Below, piece after piece: positions 1-9,252 of a stretch of DNA of 64,000 nucleotides; position 1 is the stretch's first letter; every line of letters starts with the position of its first letter. The notes under the pieces are model-generated. The model ran no database searches, had not been told where the DNA came from, and saw nothing but the letters and a program-made list of their open reading frames with translations. This stretch comes from Symsagittifera roscoffensis (Eukaryota; Xenacoelomorpha; Acoela; Convolutidae). The position numbers and the translations under genes were made by a program. Location: NCBI RefSeq assembly GCF_963678635.1, contig NC_087070.1, forward strand, positions 3,229,157 through 3,293,156. Direction: 5' to 3'.

Positions 1-3000
1 TACGTCGAAATTCCTGATGAAGTCTCTGCCCAAAATGAATTGGTCAGATTCATCTAGGTTTTCTACCACGATAAAGCTCATCCACAGGTTACGTTCCCCC
101 AAATTGAGGGCTATTATCGGCGTCCTGCCCAGCACCCGAAGGGCCCCTTTGTTTGCAGCCGACAGCCGTATTCTCGAGTCTATCAAGTCACCTTTGTCAA
201 AACCCATCCTCTCCCAAGTTTCGATTGGTATGACGCTCAAGACTGCTCCCGTGTCAAGCAACCTACGCAACTGAGTCTTTTTGCCACTTATATCCAGCAC
301 GTGCCCTGTCACATCTGCCTCCGTCCCGATGTGCATTGCATCTTCTTCAAGCATGGCGCAGTGTCCAATCGATCTCACTTTCAATTCTTTTTTCCCTACG
401 TAGATTTGTCCAATTAGGTCTTCGTCACATGTTATCATCGTCTTGGTATAGATGTTAATCCCATCTATATTTAGCATCACCTCGTGTGGACCATAAGCTT
501 CAGTATATCTGCTATCAACACGTACCGACTTGCTGCCCCCTCTCATGAGTAGTGCTCTCAAGGCTCTAGAAGTCGTTTGTGGGCTTATACAGCTCAAGTA
601 ATCTGCGTACACGTCAATGTGCATTATCGTCTGGTCGCTCGGTTCGCTCAAGTTTCTGGTTACCTCGTGGCCGCCCACTGTGATTATCGACATTATTCTA
701 GCCCCAATTTTCGATATGCCGAATGGCTTTCCCGTCACCATTTTTACAGTGTTACAATTCCCCGTCTTTGTTGAGCCCGGTACAGCCTCTGGTGTTTGGT
801 TCGATCCGGTTAATGCTTCGTTGAAATTCTGTCTTTCGATCTCCAGCTTTAGTCGTTGCTCTATTTCTTTCGCAGCCAGATCCTGTTTTACTTTGGCAAT
901 TGCTTCCGTCGCCGCTTTCTCATAGTTTATCTCTAGCGAGTTCCCAGCCGCGGACTCTATCGCACCATTAACATGTGTTACAGCTTTCACTGTTTTCGTC
1001 GGCAATTCCGTGCTTGGTGCTCCTAAGTTCCTAGATTCAAATTCGTTTTGTCTATTCCGCTGATTCTGCACTGCCGCTAATGCCAACTTATGTTTGGGGT
1101 GACTCTGGTCCTTGACCGCTTCCCAGAACAAGGGACAATCCATTCTGAAGTGCCCCTCCTGGTTACAGAAGAAGCATCTTGCGCCTATCTTGATGATTAA
1201 GCCACTATAGTACTCGTGTTCCTCCATCTGGCTCATGTCCTCCTCATCTGGTGCATATCCTAGACTCTTCATGCCTTGTTTGTATGTTGTGCAGTCAGCC
1301 CTGTGGTGATCCGCCGACCCGCAGTTCGCGCATGATCTGCGCTTGTCCATGTCATCTCTAGGCTTGTACCATGACGACCTCTGGGGTTGACTTCCCCCTT
1401 GCGTGTTCCTGTTTTCTGTATATGAGTATTTCTTGGGTTTCATCAGCATGTATTCCCTTGATTTCTGTCTCATTTCTTCTGGGGTTGGTGCGCTGTCTTT
1501 CGACAATGTGTAGTATGTTGCTAACATTGTCCTTAAGTCGTCACTTTTTACCCCATCAATGAACTTCGAGGCAATGCTAAAGTTCCTTCTGTTTGTCGAC
1601 TCCTCTGGGTCACTCCTTCTTCTCAAGCTCTCGAGATCATCTAGGAACCGATCTATTGACTCGTCGTCCCTCTGCCTTCTCTTTTCAAATCGCATCATCG
1701 CTTGGTGACCCTTCATGCCTGACCCGAATCGATTCAGCAATATCTCGAAGATCTTGTCCGCGGTATCGCGTTCTTCTTCTTTCTTTGCAACCACGCATTT
1801 CAATGCCGTGCCTTCCAGGTTACTGAGTATGGCTGTGCATGCTTGCCTTTCATCATTTAAGTTATCTTGTTCTAGATGTAATCTCATCACTTCCACCCAC
1901 GTGTCAATGCATCCATCTGAGTCGTCTTTGAATTCTTTTGGCTTCTTGAAAGTTTTCCTTGATTTTCCGTCTCTCCTATCGCTCGAGTTAGTGTTCCTCG
2001 TGGCGAAGGACTCTAGAGTCCTGTTCATCATCTCCCAAGTGCTTGCCCACGTCATGGCATCCGGACCTGCGTTGCTGCTAGCTGTTGAGTCCCCTGGACC
2101 ACTCGTTGTGTTTGAATTCCCACTTTTCATGATTGTTTTATCAGCCGTTGGTGCTATGCTCACCGTATCCCGGGTTAAGGGCAACGGTGTCGATTGCCGT
2201 TTGCCCCTTTGTGGTTCCACAAAGTCAACTCTGGTGCCTTGCGTGCGATCCGCTGCCGGTCTTTCTTGTGAGGTAGAATTTCTCAAGATTGCATCCAATT
2301 TCGTCTGTATTGCACCTGAACTTTCGGCCTGATTCTTGCTCATTGTGTCCAGCCTCTTTTCCAGGCTACCTATTTGGCTGTTGACATCATCATATCGGTT
2401 TTTCAACTGTTGCAAATCTTTTTTGATGTTCCCTTCTTGTTCTTTATTGGTGGCTTCTACCTTATCTGTCATCTCCTTGAGTCTCTCGTCTGTTGCCTTA
2501 GCCAGGTTAAAATAACTATCCAGATACTCGTGTTTTATGTATCTTAATTCTTTTCTTATCACTTCTCTGTCCTCTTCGCTGTGCTTCAGCTTTTTGTCGA
2601 TCTGATTCAGTTTTGCCATCAAGTCACCTAGCTCAAGAGTAGCCTCTTCATGGTCAGCCGTTGGTCTTTCTTCGGCCGTTGCTTCTGCTTTAGTTTGTTC
2701 CTCTCTCGGATTGGCTTCTGTCGTCTTCGTGCTCACTGTCCCAAATGTTCGTGCTCTTTCAGCTTTTGGTTCTTCAGTCACGTTCTCTTTCGTTTTTATT
2801 CCGACCATCATCGCCAACCATTCTGTAAAAGATGTCTTTTTTACTTGAGAGTCTTCTTTCACCGTTTCTTCGGTGTTGCCTATTGCATCTTCCACATCGT
2901 CTATTGGTGAGAACTCTATGGGTTTCGGGTTTGGTTCTTCTGCATTGGGCATTGGAGTTGACTCCGTCGTCTTTTTCTCCAGTTCATCTACGCTCTGGTC

Positions 3001-3222
3001 TGGTGTCTCTAGGTCGATTTCGATTGTAGGCTCCACCTCTTTTTCCCTCGCATCTTCTCGCGTCTTGCTCTCGGTGCCACTCCTCGTGCTGACCATGCTA
3101 ACTGAAAAGTTATTTCTTGTTTTGCCTGGGCCCCTTGATGTTGTTCCACGCAGCGACGAGTTATATTTCGTGTTTGATCCACTTGACCTTTTTTCAAGCA
3201 CCGGTACCCTACTCCGTTTCAT
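1..3222 (-). CDS. gag-protease polyprotein of an LTR retroelement (partial, runs off left edge)
   Basis: The minus strand is open without a stop for 1074 codons, from the ATG at 3222-3220 to the window edge. The N-terminal third is charged and S/T/E-rich, followed by a probable coiled coil (about residues 190-290) and a gag capsid-like stretch (about 400-560). Two CCHC zinc knuckles follow: residues 631-644 (CANCGSADHHRADC) and 683-696 (CFFCNQEGHFRMDC). Near the edge is a retropepsin: LLDTGAVLSVIP (catalytic D about residue 990), then ILGRDF. This order is normal for Ty3/gypsy gag-pro, so RT, RNase H and integrase should lie to the left. Gag packages element RNA and the protease matures the polyprotein. 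The absence of frameshifts contrasts with the broken gypsy element at 35-45 kb and suggests a young copy. I place it in Ty3/gypsy by domain order only; no RT is visible. Confidence 0.9.
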   Translation of the reverse strand, partial: MKRSRVPVLEKRSSGSNTKYNSSLRGTTSRGPGKTRNNFSVSMVSTRSGTESKTREDAREKEVEPTIEIDLETPDQSVDELEKKTTESTPMPNAEEPNPKPIEFSPIDDVEDAIGNTEETVKEDSQVKKTSFTEWLAMMVGIKTKENVTEEPKAERARTFGTVSTKTTEANPREEQTKAEATAEERPTADHEEATLELGDLMAKLNQIDKKLKHSEEDREVIRKELRYIKHEYLDSYFNLAKATDERLKEMTDKVEATNKEQEGNIKKDLQQLKNRYDDVNSQIGSLEKRLDTMSKNQAESSGAIQTKLDAILRNSTSQERPAADRTQGTRVDFVEPQRGKRQSTPLPLTRDTVSIAPTADKTIMKSGNSNTTSGPGDSTASSNAGPDAMTWASTWEMMNRTLESFATRNTNSSDRRDGKSRKTFKKPKEFKDDSDGCIDTWVEVMRLHLEQDNLNDERQACTAILSNLEGTALKCVVAKKEEERDTADKIFEILLNRFGSGMKGHQAMMRFEKRRQRDDESIDRFLDDLESLRRRSDPEESTNRRNFSIASKFIDGVKSDDLRTMLATYYTLSKDSAPTPEEMRQKSREYMLMKPKKYSYTENRNTQGGSQPQRSSWYKPRDDMDKRRSCANCGSADHHRADCTTYKQGMKSLGYAPDEEDMSQMEEHEYYSGLIIKIGARCFFCNQEGHFRMDCPLFWEAVKDQSHPKHKLALAAVQNQRNRQNEFESRNLGAPSTELPTKTVKAVTHVNGAIESAAGNSLEINYEKAATEAIAKVKQDLAAKEIEQRLKLEIERQNFNEALTGSNQTPEAVPGSTKTGNCNTVKMVTGKPFGISKIGARIMSIITVGGHEVTRNLSEPSDQTIMHIDVYADYLSCISPQTTSRALRALLMRGGSKSVRVDSRYTEAYGPHEVMLNIDGINIYTKTMITCDEDLIGQIYVGKKELKVRSIGHCAMLEEDAMHIGTEADVTGHVLDISGKKTQLRRLLDTGAVLSVIPIETWERMGFDKGDLIDSRIRLSAANKGALRVLGRTPIIALNLGERNLWMSFIVVENLDESDQFILGRDFIRNFDV

Positions 3223-3599
3223 TATTCCTATTTACAATTTCCCTTATTTACAATATTTTTATATACACAATTCTATTCTAAGAATAAAAAAAAAAATTTG
3301 TGGAAACAAATTCTTAAAAGAAAATATACAACGTGATAAAAACCTTGTTCCAGTTCTCTAAAATCTTCGAGTAACTTTCTTTATTCGTGGTCCCAACCGT
3401 ACCGGGTTCCAATTAGTCTTGTTCTGTCTTAATTCTGTCTTAAAACAACTTGTTGTAATTTTACTTCAATTTTTATACTGTCCTAAGACTTCCAGTTACC
3501 GTCCCTACTCTTCTTCGTACCGTCCCAGGCTTCCTTTTACTGTCCCAAGACTGTTCGGTAATGTCCCAGTACTCCGTCAGTGTCCCAAGACCCCTGACC
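3223..3599 (-). other. 5' leader of the left-edge retroelement
   Basis: This AT-rich stretch lies just upstream (minus sense) of the gag ATG and just before the minisatellite. I see no coding potential on either strand. It is probably untranslated leader or LTR-proximal sequence. The LTR itself cannot be delimited because the partner LTR is outside the window. Confidence 0.4.
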
Positions 3600-4235
3600 C
3601 AAAGCTAGTGTCCCAAGACTACTGTCCCAAGGCTAGTGTCCCAAGACTACTGTCCCAAGGCCAGTGTCCCAAGGCTAGTGTCCCAAGACTACTGTCCCAA
3701 GGCTAGTGTCCCAAGACTACTGTCCCAAGGCTAGTGTCCCAAGACTACTGTCCCAAGGCTAGTGTCCCAAGGCTAGTGTCCCAAGGCTAGTGTCCCAAGA
3801 CTACTGTCCCAAGGCTAGTGTCCCAAGGCTAGTGTCCCAAGACTACTGTCCCAAGGCTAGTGTCCCAAGACTACTGTCCCAAGACTACTATCCCAAGGCT
3901 AGTGTCCCAAGACTACTGTCCCAAGACCACTGTCCCAAGACCCTTGTCCCAAGACCCCTGTCCCAAGACCGTTGTCCCAAGACCACTGTCCCAAGACCCT
4001 TGTCCCAAGACCACTGTCCCAAGACCACTGTCCCAAGACCACTGTCCCAAGACCACTGTCCCAAGACCACTGTCCCAAGACCCTGTCCCAAGACCACTGT
4101 CCCAAGACCCTGTCCCAAGACCACTGTCCCAAGACCCTGTCCCAAGACCACTGTCCCAAGACCACTGTCCCAAGACCCTGTCCCAAGACCACTGTCCCAA
4201 GACCACTGTCCCAAGACCACTGTTCCAAGACTGTA
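3600..4235. repeat. 14-bp minisatellite, about 45 units
   Basis: Tandem units of the form TGTCCCAAGRCYAS are arranged in three zones. First comes a mix of TGTCCCAAGGCTAG and TGTCCCAAGACTAC. Then come units ending GACCAC. Last, 13-bp units ending GACCC alternate with 14-bp units. Because 14 is not a multiple of 3 and the unit has no stop, long ORFs appear in several frames on both strands; these are repeat artefacts, not genes. The array lies 5' of the gag ORF in the retroelement's sense, so it may be part of that element's leader or LTR. Confidence 0.95.
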
Positions 4236-5170
4236 TCAAGACTGTTCTGGTCCAACACTGTCCCTGGACTTCTTTGGCACTGTCCCAAGGCTGTTTGACA
4301 AGTGTCTGAGCGGTGGAACTTCTCTCTTTTTCGTTATGGGGACTTCTTGATTCACTGTGCCTTGTACCACCACTCAAGCTCTAGTAAAATTTTCCCAAAA
4401 ACCCTCTCTTAAAAGCCAAATGCTGACCCCCCTTTTTTCTTTTTTCTTTTTAGTTACCTCTATTTCAATGTTCCAAGCAACTTGAGACCAAAACCTGTGC
4501 GCAGGTATCTTGTGATCACCTGTTCGTATAAAAACTAAACACAAATCCTCCCCAAAATGCAACAAAAAATCCAAGCCAGAAAAAGTAATAAAAACTGAAA
4601 AATGAGCCCACCTAAATTTCAAAGGTGACCAATGTCTACCTTTCGTCGAAAAAAAATGTCTGGTACCTAATTGCCACGCGTTTCCTTCCCCCCTGCTAGC
4701 GATCTTATGGGGTATCACAAAAACTGTCTATGTCCGTTCCCCCCTACCGAACCGACCAGGGTACCTACCTTAACCTAATTCCAATTTTGGATATCCGTTT
4801 CCTATGACCAACGCGTGTAAATGACTAATGTAAATAAATCAACGATGTCGACCAATTAGTTACTCTAATTTCTCCCCTTTTTACAATTTACAACCGCCAA
4901 CCTCTAACTTAACCAGCCCCCCTTCTAACCTCCCCCCTTTTTAGCCCCCCTTCTTAAGCCTAAAATCACCTTAAGCGCCGGGTGCTAAACCTCTCAAGAG
5001 AAAACTGTAGACCTGTCTCCAGGCCTGCTCAAGTAAAAACGTTCCTCAAAACCGGGGGGTTTCGCTTATCCAATTTTACACTTATCTCCTATAATGTAAT
5101 TTGGATTTTAACGATACCCGTTCTGCCCAACTTGCGAACTCGAGATTTGCCAAATCCTTCTTGGCTGCTT
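4236..5170. other. non-coding, between minisatellite and 70-bp repeat
   Basis: This stretch has pyrimidine-rich blocks (runs of CCCCC around 4680-4940) and no convincing ORF or RNA gene. It is probably part of the 5' region of the left-edge retroelement, but no LTR boundary can be proved. Confidence 0.3.
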
Positions 5171-5370
5171 TCCCACTCGACTGGTCACCTGTTCCAGTCC
5201 AGTCTCCTAATGGTTCAGCTCAAGTGTTCCTGAACCACTTTCCCACTCGGCCGGTCACCTCTTCCAGTCGAGTCTCCTATTGGTTCAGCTCAAGTGCTCC
5301 TGAACCACTTTCCCACTCGGCTGGTCACCTCTTCCAGTCAAGTCTCCTTGTTGTCCAGCTAAGTTCCAAG
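5171..5370. repeat. 70-bp tandem repeat, about 2.7 copies
   Basis: The block beginning CYGGTCACCTSTTCCAGTC recurs at 5181, 5251 and 5321, an exact 70-bp spacing, with few substitutions. Each unit contains a GGTTCAGCTCAAGTG core and ends CCCACTCGG. Short tandem repeats like this are common in LTRs and leaders and may hold promoter elements of the left-edge retroelement; that role is inference. Confidence 0.9.
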
Positions 5371-6513
5371 CTATCTGAAAACCCTTGACAACGCCCCACA
5401 CTCGGGCTCTTTATTAAGGTTACTGGGTTAAATTACTAGGTTGATCGAAACGATCGAACTTGTAAAAACAGTATGGGTATACTATTTAATTAATATAAAG
5501 GTTTGATCCAACTAATCTGGTGTCAAAGTCACTGTCTTTTTTCGTTTTATGGTTTTTGTTTCGCTTTTTGTCTTTTTGCTCGTCTTTTTGTCCCCCTAGT
5601 TGCCCCCCTTTACTCGGTTAGCTAAGCCTCGTTCGGAGAGCGTACCAGGAAGTTTTCTTGAGTTTTCTTAAAAAGCTATCACGGTACAACCGGAAGGTTT
5701 GAACGTTCCTGTCGAACCGTACCGCCGGTACTCTAGAATGGGCATTCAGCCCGAAGCTGTCTCAAGTGGGTTCGACTGCGTAGTCTTGATGTCGTAAACA
5801 CCCAGGAGCGCCATAAAAACACTATGTAACATTCGTCTACTGCAGTCACACATGAGGCTTAAGAAAAACAGGCCCTATAACCATTGGCTCAAGAGTCAGG
5901 GACACTATCTCTTGTGTTTTTGTACCTCAAATCAGTCGGAGCCAATTCGGTTCGCTTGTGACATGAGACTACGACCCGTTACAGCTTAAAGGCTACTACT
6001 AAAATATCCCCCCACTCTAGAATTAGAAACGTCCCCATACTTAGGTCTCTAGATACCCAAAATACATGAACGCCATTAAAAACCGGGTCGGAACAATCCG
6101 TTAAGTTACTTTTTATTAGACAGTGGAACTTTGATCCATTTCAGATGGATCAACCTAAAACTCGCCTTACCTCAACATAACAATTATAAAACACACTCTA
6201 GAAATTTAAATTAGTACTCACATTGTAGCACGCTCAAGAACCAGGAAGTAAATAAGTCGGTGAGCAACTCAAGAATCAATAAAGTAACTAAAATGAGTTT
6301 AATGTTAGTCAGTTTTAATAACAAGAACAAGTTTTTACTCTAGACTGTAAGTTCTCGTGAACCATTGGGACACTCTAGCTGTCCACCTTTCCACCGAAGG
6401 TTCACTCTAGTCCAGTTTAGAATAATACTCCAATCACAACAATCCAGTTCGTGGGAATGCGCTCGTCTCTGTTTTAGATGGGACAGCTCTACTCTGGGTT
6501 TTGTTATTGCTAC
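5371..6513. other. non-coding stretch, possible LTR of the left-edge element
   Basis: No ORF of note. The motif ACTCTAG recurs several times (near 5732, 6013, 6190, 6339, 6371 and 6405). Position relative to gag is compatible with an LTR, but LTR ends cannot be set without the second copy. Confidence 0.25.
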
Positions 6514-6663
6514 TGTGATTATTATTGCTACTGAAATTGCGAATAGCAATTTCCCACTGATTTTTCTAGCAACTTTCCCGCGATTTGCTTTGTGATTATT
6601 ATTGCTACTGAAATTGCGAATAGCAATTTCCCACTGATTTTTCTAGCAACTTTCCCGCGATTG
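6514..6663. repeat. 77-bp direct tandem duplication
   Basis: The block GTGATTATTATTGCTACTGA through TTTCCCGCGATT occurs at about 6515 and again at about 6592, almost identical, with a 77-bp spacing. No coding function is visible. Confidence 0.9.
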
Positions 6664-6899
6664 TCACTCGATCGTTCTGACTTCTCTTTTCTGATTTTCA
6701 GTTATCGCGAGAAAATTGTGCATGACAGGTTCCATTCGAAATTTTGAAAAATTAAATTTCACTCCAAAATTAAGTGTTTTTTGCTTCTCTCAAGGTCAAA
6801 CTTCCAAATATGACCGACTGGCACATATGTTCAATTCATCTCAAATGGATTTAATATAGAACTGTCACCAAAAACATAGTAAAATAGGATATTCTAGCC

Positions 6900-7890
6900 G
6901 TGTCTTTAATAGCAATCACGTAGTCTGGGGATCCGAGACCCAGCTATGTGGTTGTATTCGCATGTAACGAAAACTGATAAAGGTCGTTTGATGGATGGCC
7001 TGAAAATCGTAACTTTTTACTTAGCCCGAAACCGAAACAGATAAGAAAATCAACTGGCTAGGTCGAGACGGTGAAAAACGAGTAGAATTTAGGCATATGA
7101 CGCCAGCCAGTCGTCTATAGTTACTTTTTCTACGCTCCGTCACTGTGTAATACTTGGGCGAATGTTACAATCATCTCAGGAAAACAATAAGGCTCAGTCA
7201 TCGCCAATATAGCAGAGGATGGAAAAAGCATCAATTATCGCCAGCTGGAAAACTCAATAATCATTCCTCTAATAAACCTCTAATTTCAAGGTAAATGATT
7301 CCAAGACAGAATTGACACCATTCAGTGAGCGTTGTGACCTTACTAGCACAAAAAACTGGGTTCCATACTCGATGATACTGCAGACATTACCCATCGAAAC
7401 GGCTTAGCATATGCAACAATAAATAAGAAAAGACAAGTACGGAAAAACCCCTACATCAGTGTCACCAGCAAAGTTTCAATATACAATAAGTACGTGAAAT
7501 CCATTCTTACATACAACTTTTCAACATGGTCTGCAAACAAAACCGTCAACGATAAAATTGATATTATCCACAGAAACATATGAGACTCATACTGAACTAT
7601 AGATACCCAAAAACTATCTCAAACGACGTGTTATACATTGTGAGCAAGTCTCGTCCACTGTTCGAGTCCGTGACGAGAAGAAGACAGAAGCACCTGGACA
7701 TATTTTGCGTCGAGAAACCGCTGCCAAAGACACCTACAAGCATATAATCACGCATCCCAAACGGGTCGGAGAGGTCAGAATTCTGCCAATATCTTTGAAA
7801 CATTCCGATCCCAGTTCCACACCGATGACATTTCCACTCTCGAAGGGAGGTATCACTCAAGGACACTACAATTTAAGTGACATCTGGTAA
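6900..7890 (+). pseudogene. decayed LINE reverse transcriptase, C-terminal part
   Basis: Frames around 7320-7590 (+) encode fragments typical of the thumb and post-thumb of non-LTR retrotransposon RTs: LAYATINKKRQVRKNPYIS, then a segment ending SILTYNFSTWS, then an IIHRN-like stretch. At 7690-7720 an RKH-LGHILRRE-like fragment matches the usual R-x-LGHvlR motif downstream of RT. The frame is broken by stops and shifts. It ends near 7890 in a TAAATTGAATTGAATT tail, which resembles the short-repeat tail of several LINE clades. The clade cannot be assigned by eye. The first 400 bases are included because they look like the same remnant, with weaker support. Confidence 0.6.
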
Positions 7891-8260
7891 ATTGAATTGA
7901 ATTGGAAACCTCTCACTATTTTGAACCTGTTGCGATCGAGACCCTTGGAGGTATAGGTGAAACCAGCTATAATTTTTTGAAAGAACTCTCCCCCCGCATT
8001 GATGCAAGAACTCAAGAACGCAGTTTTCTATTTTTAAGACAAAGGCTGGGCATCGCTGTGCAAACACACGTTTTTCATTATATGTCTTGACCACATTTTC
8101 ATTTCTTAATTGAACTTTTGTTTAGTGCAGAAGCGGCGACTCCTGATTTTTTTGCGCTAAATGTTATCTACTTGGGAAAATTGATTAAATCAAAATTTAA
8201 TACTCTTCTCACTTATTTTTTAGTAGAGAAACAACCAAGGTTTTGGCAAAGTCCAATTTT

Positions 8261-8824
8261 CGAAACGTAACCCGTATCGATTTTAATTGTAATTGATAAT
8301 CTTTTATCATTATCAGTTCCATATCTAGAAAGTTTCAAGGATTTTGACTGGAATACATGATGAAGGTACTCCTGACTGTAACCTCGGTTACTATGATACT
8401 TTTGACCTTCTGATTACCTATAAACAAAGAAAGAAAATAGAAAATTTTCGAAATCATTTTTTGGCATCAGTTAGCAAATGATTTAGTATCGAGCACGTAC
8501 CTCCAGCTTTAATTGGACCCCTAGTTGTTTTTTATCGAGACATGCGAAAATTTTGGTTCATCTAGTTTTTTTAACATTTAATTTTTTTCTACTCAATTGT
8601 TGCGTGTTTTTTCTACTCAATTTTCTCGTGTCGAGTTGCGTGTTCCTATTGAAGAAACGTAACCCGTATCGATTTAAATTGAAAAGGACTTCAACACTTG
8701 TCATCTTCTTTTATCATTATCACTTCGGGATCTAGAAAATTCCAAGGATTTTGACTGGAATACGTGATGAAGGTACTCCTGACTGTAACCTCGGTTGCTA
8801 TGATACTTTTGACCTTCTGATTAC
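8261..8824. repeat. direct duplication of about 155-170 bp
   Basis: The block from GAAACGTAACCCGTATCGAT to ACCTTCTGATTAC occurs at 8261-8416 and 8654-8824. Shared text includes GACTGGAATAC, GATGAAGGTACTCCTGACTG and AACCTCGGTT. The copies flank about 240 bp of T-rich DNA. This may be one repeat family or the two ends of a small element. No ORF. Confidence 0.85.
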
Positions 8825-8861
8825 TCTTGAAAATTTTATTTTTGTGTTTTATCGCAAGTGG

Positions 8862-8886
8862 TGCGAAGCTCCGCTTCGCCTTTAGG
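8862..8886. repeat. GCGAAGC hairpin, dispersed family
   Basis: GCGAAGCTCCGCTTCGC is a perfect 7-bp stem with a 3-nt loop, preceded by TCGCAAGTGGT. Variants of this small hairpin occur near 10798, 13866, 14985, 22724, 23754, 46405 and 56461, often at the 3' end of the SINE-like repeats described below. It is probably the structured end of a dispersed repeat family. Confidence 0.7.
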
Positions 8887-8939
8887 TAAAATAGCTCAAC
8901 TTAGTAATTTTTTCGGATTCTTATGACTACAACTTCGTA

Positions 8940-9107
8940 ATGTTGCCGAACAGCAATAAATTTGGCAGTCATAGATCTCAAAGTCAATCTCCTGCTGCTG
9001 CATCATCAGCTATCGTCATTGGACCGACAAGGTATGCCAACTCCCGAATAGCTGCTGGACGACCAGTTTCATCTCGGCTAGTTCCCTCGTCCACTCAAGA
9101 GGCCAAT
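8940..9107 (+). CDS. candidate exon 1 of an S/A-rich protein (LRRC49 5' exon or separate gene)
   Basis: The ATG at 8940 opens 56 codons, rich in S, A, R and P, starting MLPNSNKFGSHRSQS. It ends at AAT|GTATGC in phase 0. The next acceptor (TTTTTCTAG at 9180) is also phase 0, so the pair splices in frame. Amino acid composition and the clean splice sites favour a real exon. I do not recognise the protein. It lies on the same strand as LRRC49, about 23 kb upstream of its first certain exon, and could be an alternative 5' end of that gene. Confidence 0.6.
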
Positions 9108-9180
9108 GTATGCTCAACCTACATCAAAATAGTTCGATTAGTTAAAATGAAATTAACTTAAAAGGTTTGCATTTTTCTAG

Positions 9181-9252
9181 GTCAGTTACGTCACAGTGCA
9201 CTCTCTGAATGACATGTACGCGTCTGCATCAAATAAGATTCGCGATGGCAAG
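9181..9252 (+). CDS. candidate exon 2 of the same transcript
   Basis: This 72-bp exon is bounded by TTTTTCTAG and AAG|GTAATG and encodes 24 residues in phase 0-0 (begins VSYVTVHSLNDMYAS). It joins exon 1 at its 5' end and the exon at 11915 at its 3' end without a stop. No domain is recognised. Confidence 0.6.

Noticed and set aside
3600-4235. Possible CRISPR array
   Set aside because: Units are directly adjacent with no unique spacers, and the genome is eukaryotic.
3419-4377. Long ORFs on both strands across the 14-bp array (up to 186 codons)
   Set aside because: They are frames through a stop-free tandem repeat, present in several frames and both strands at once.
8940-9161. Full 73-codon ORF as a gene by itself
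   Set aside because: The last 17 codons lie beyond a good donor and read intron sequence.
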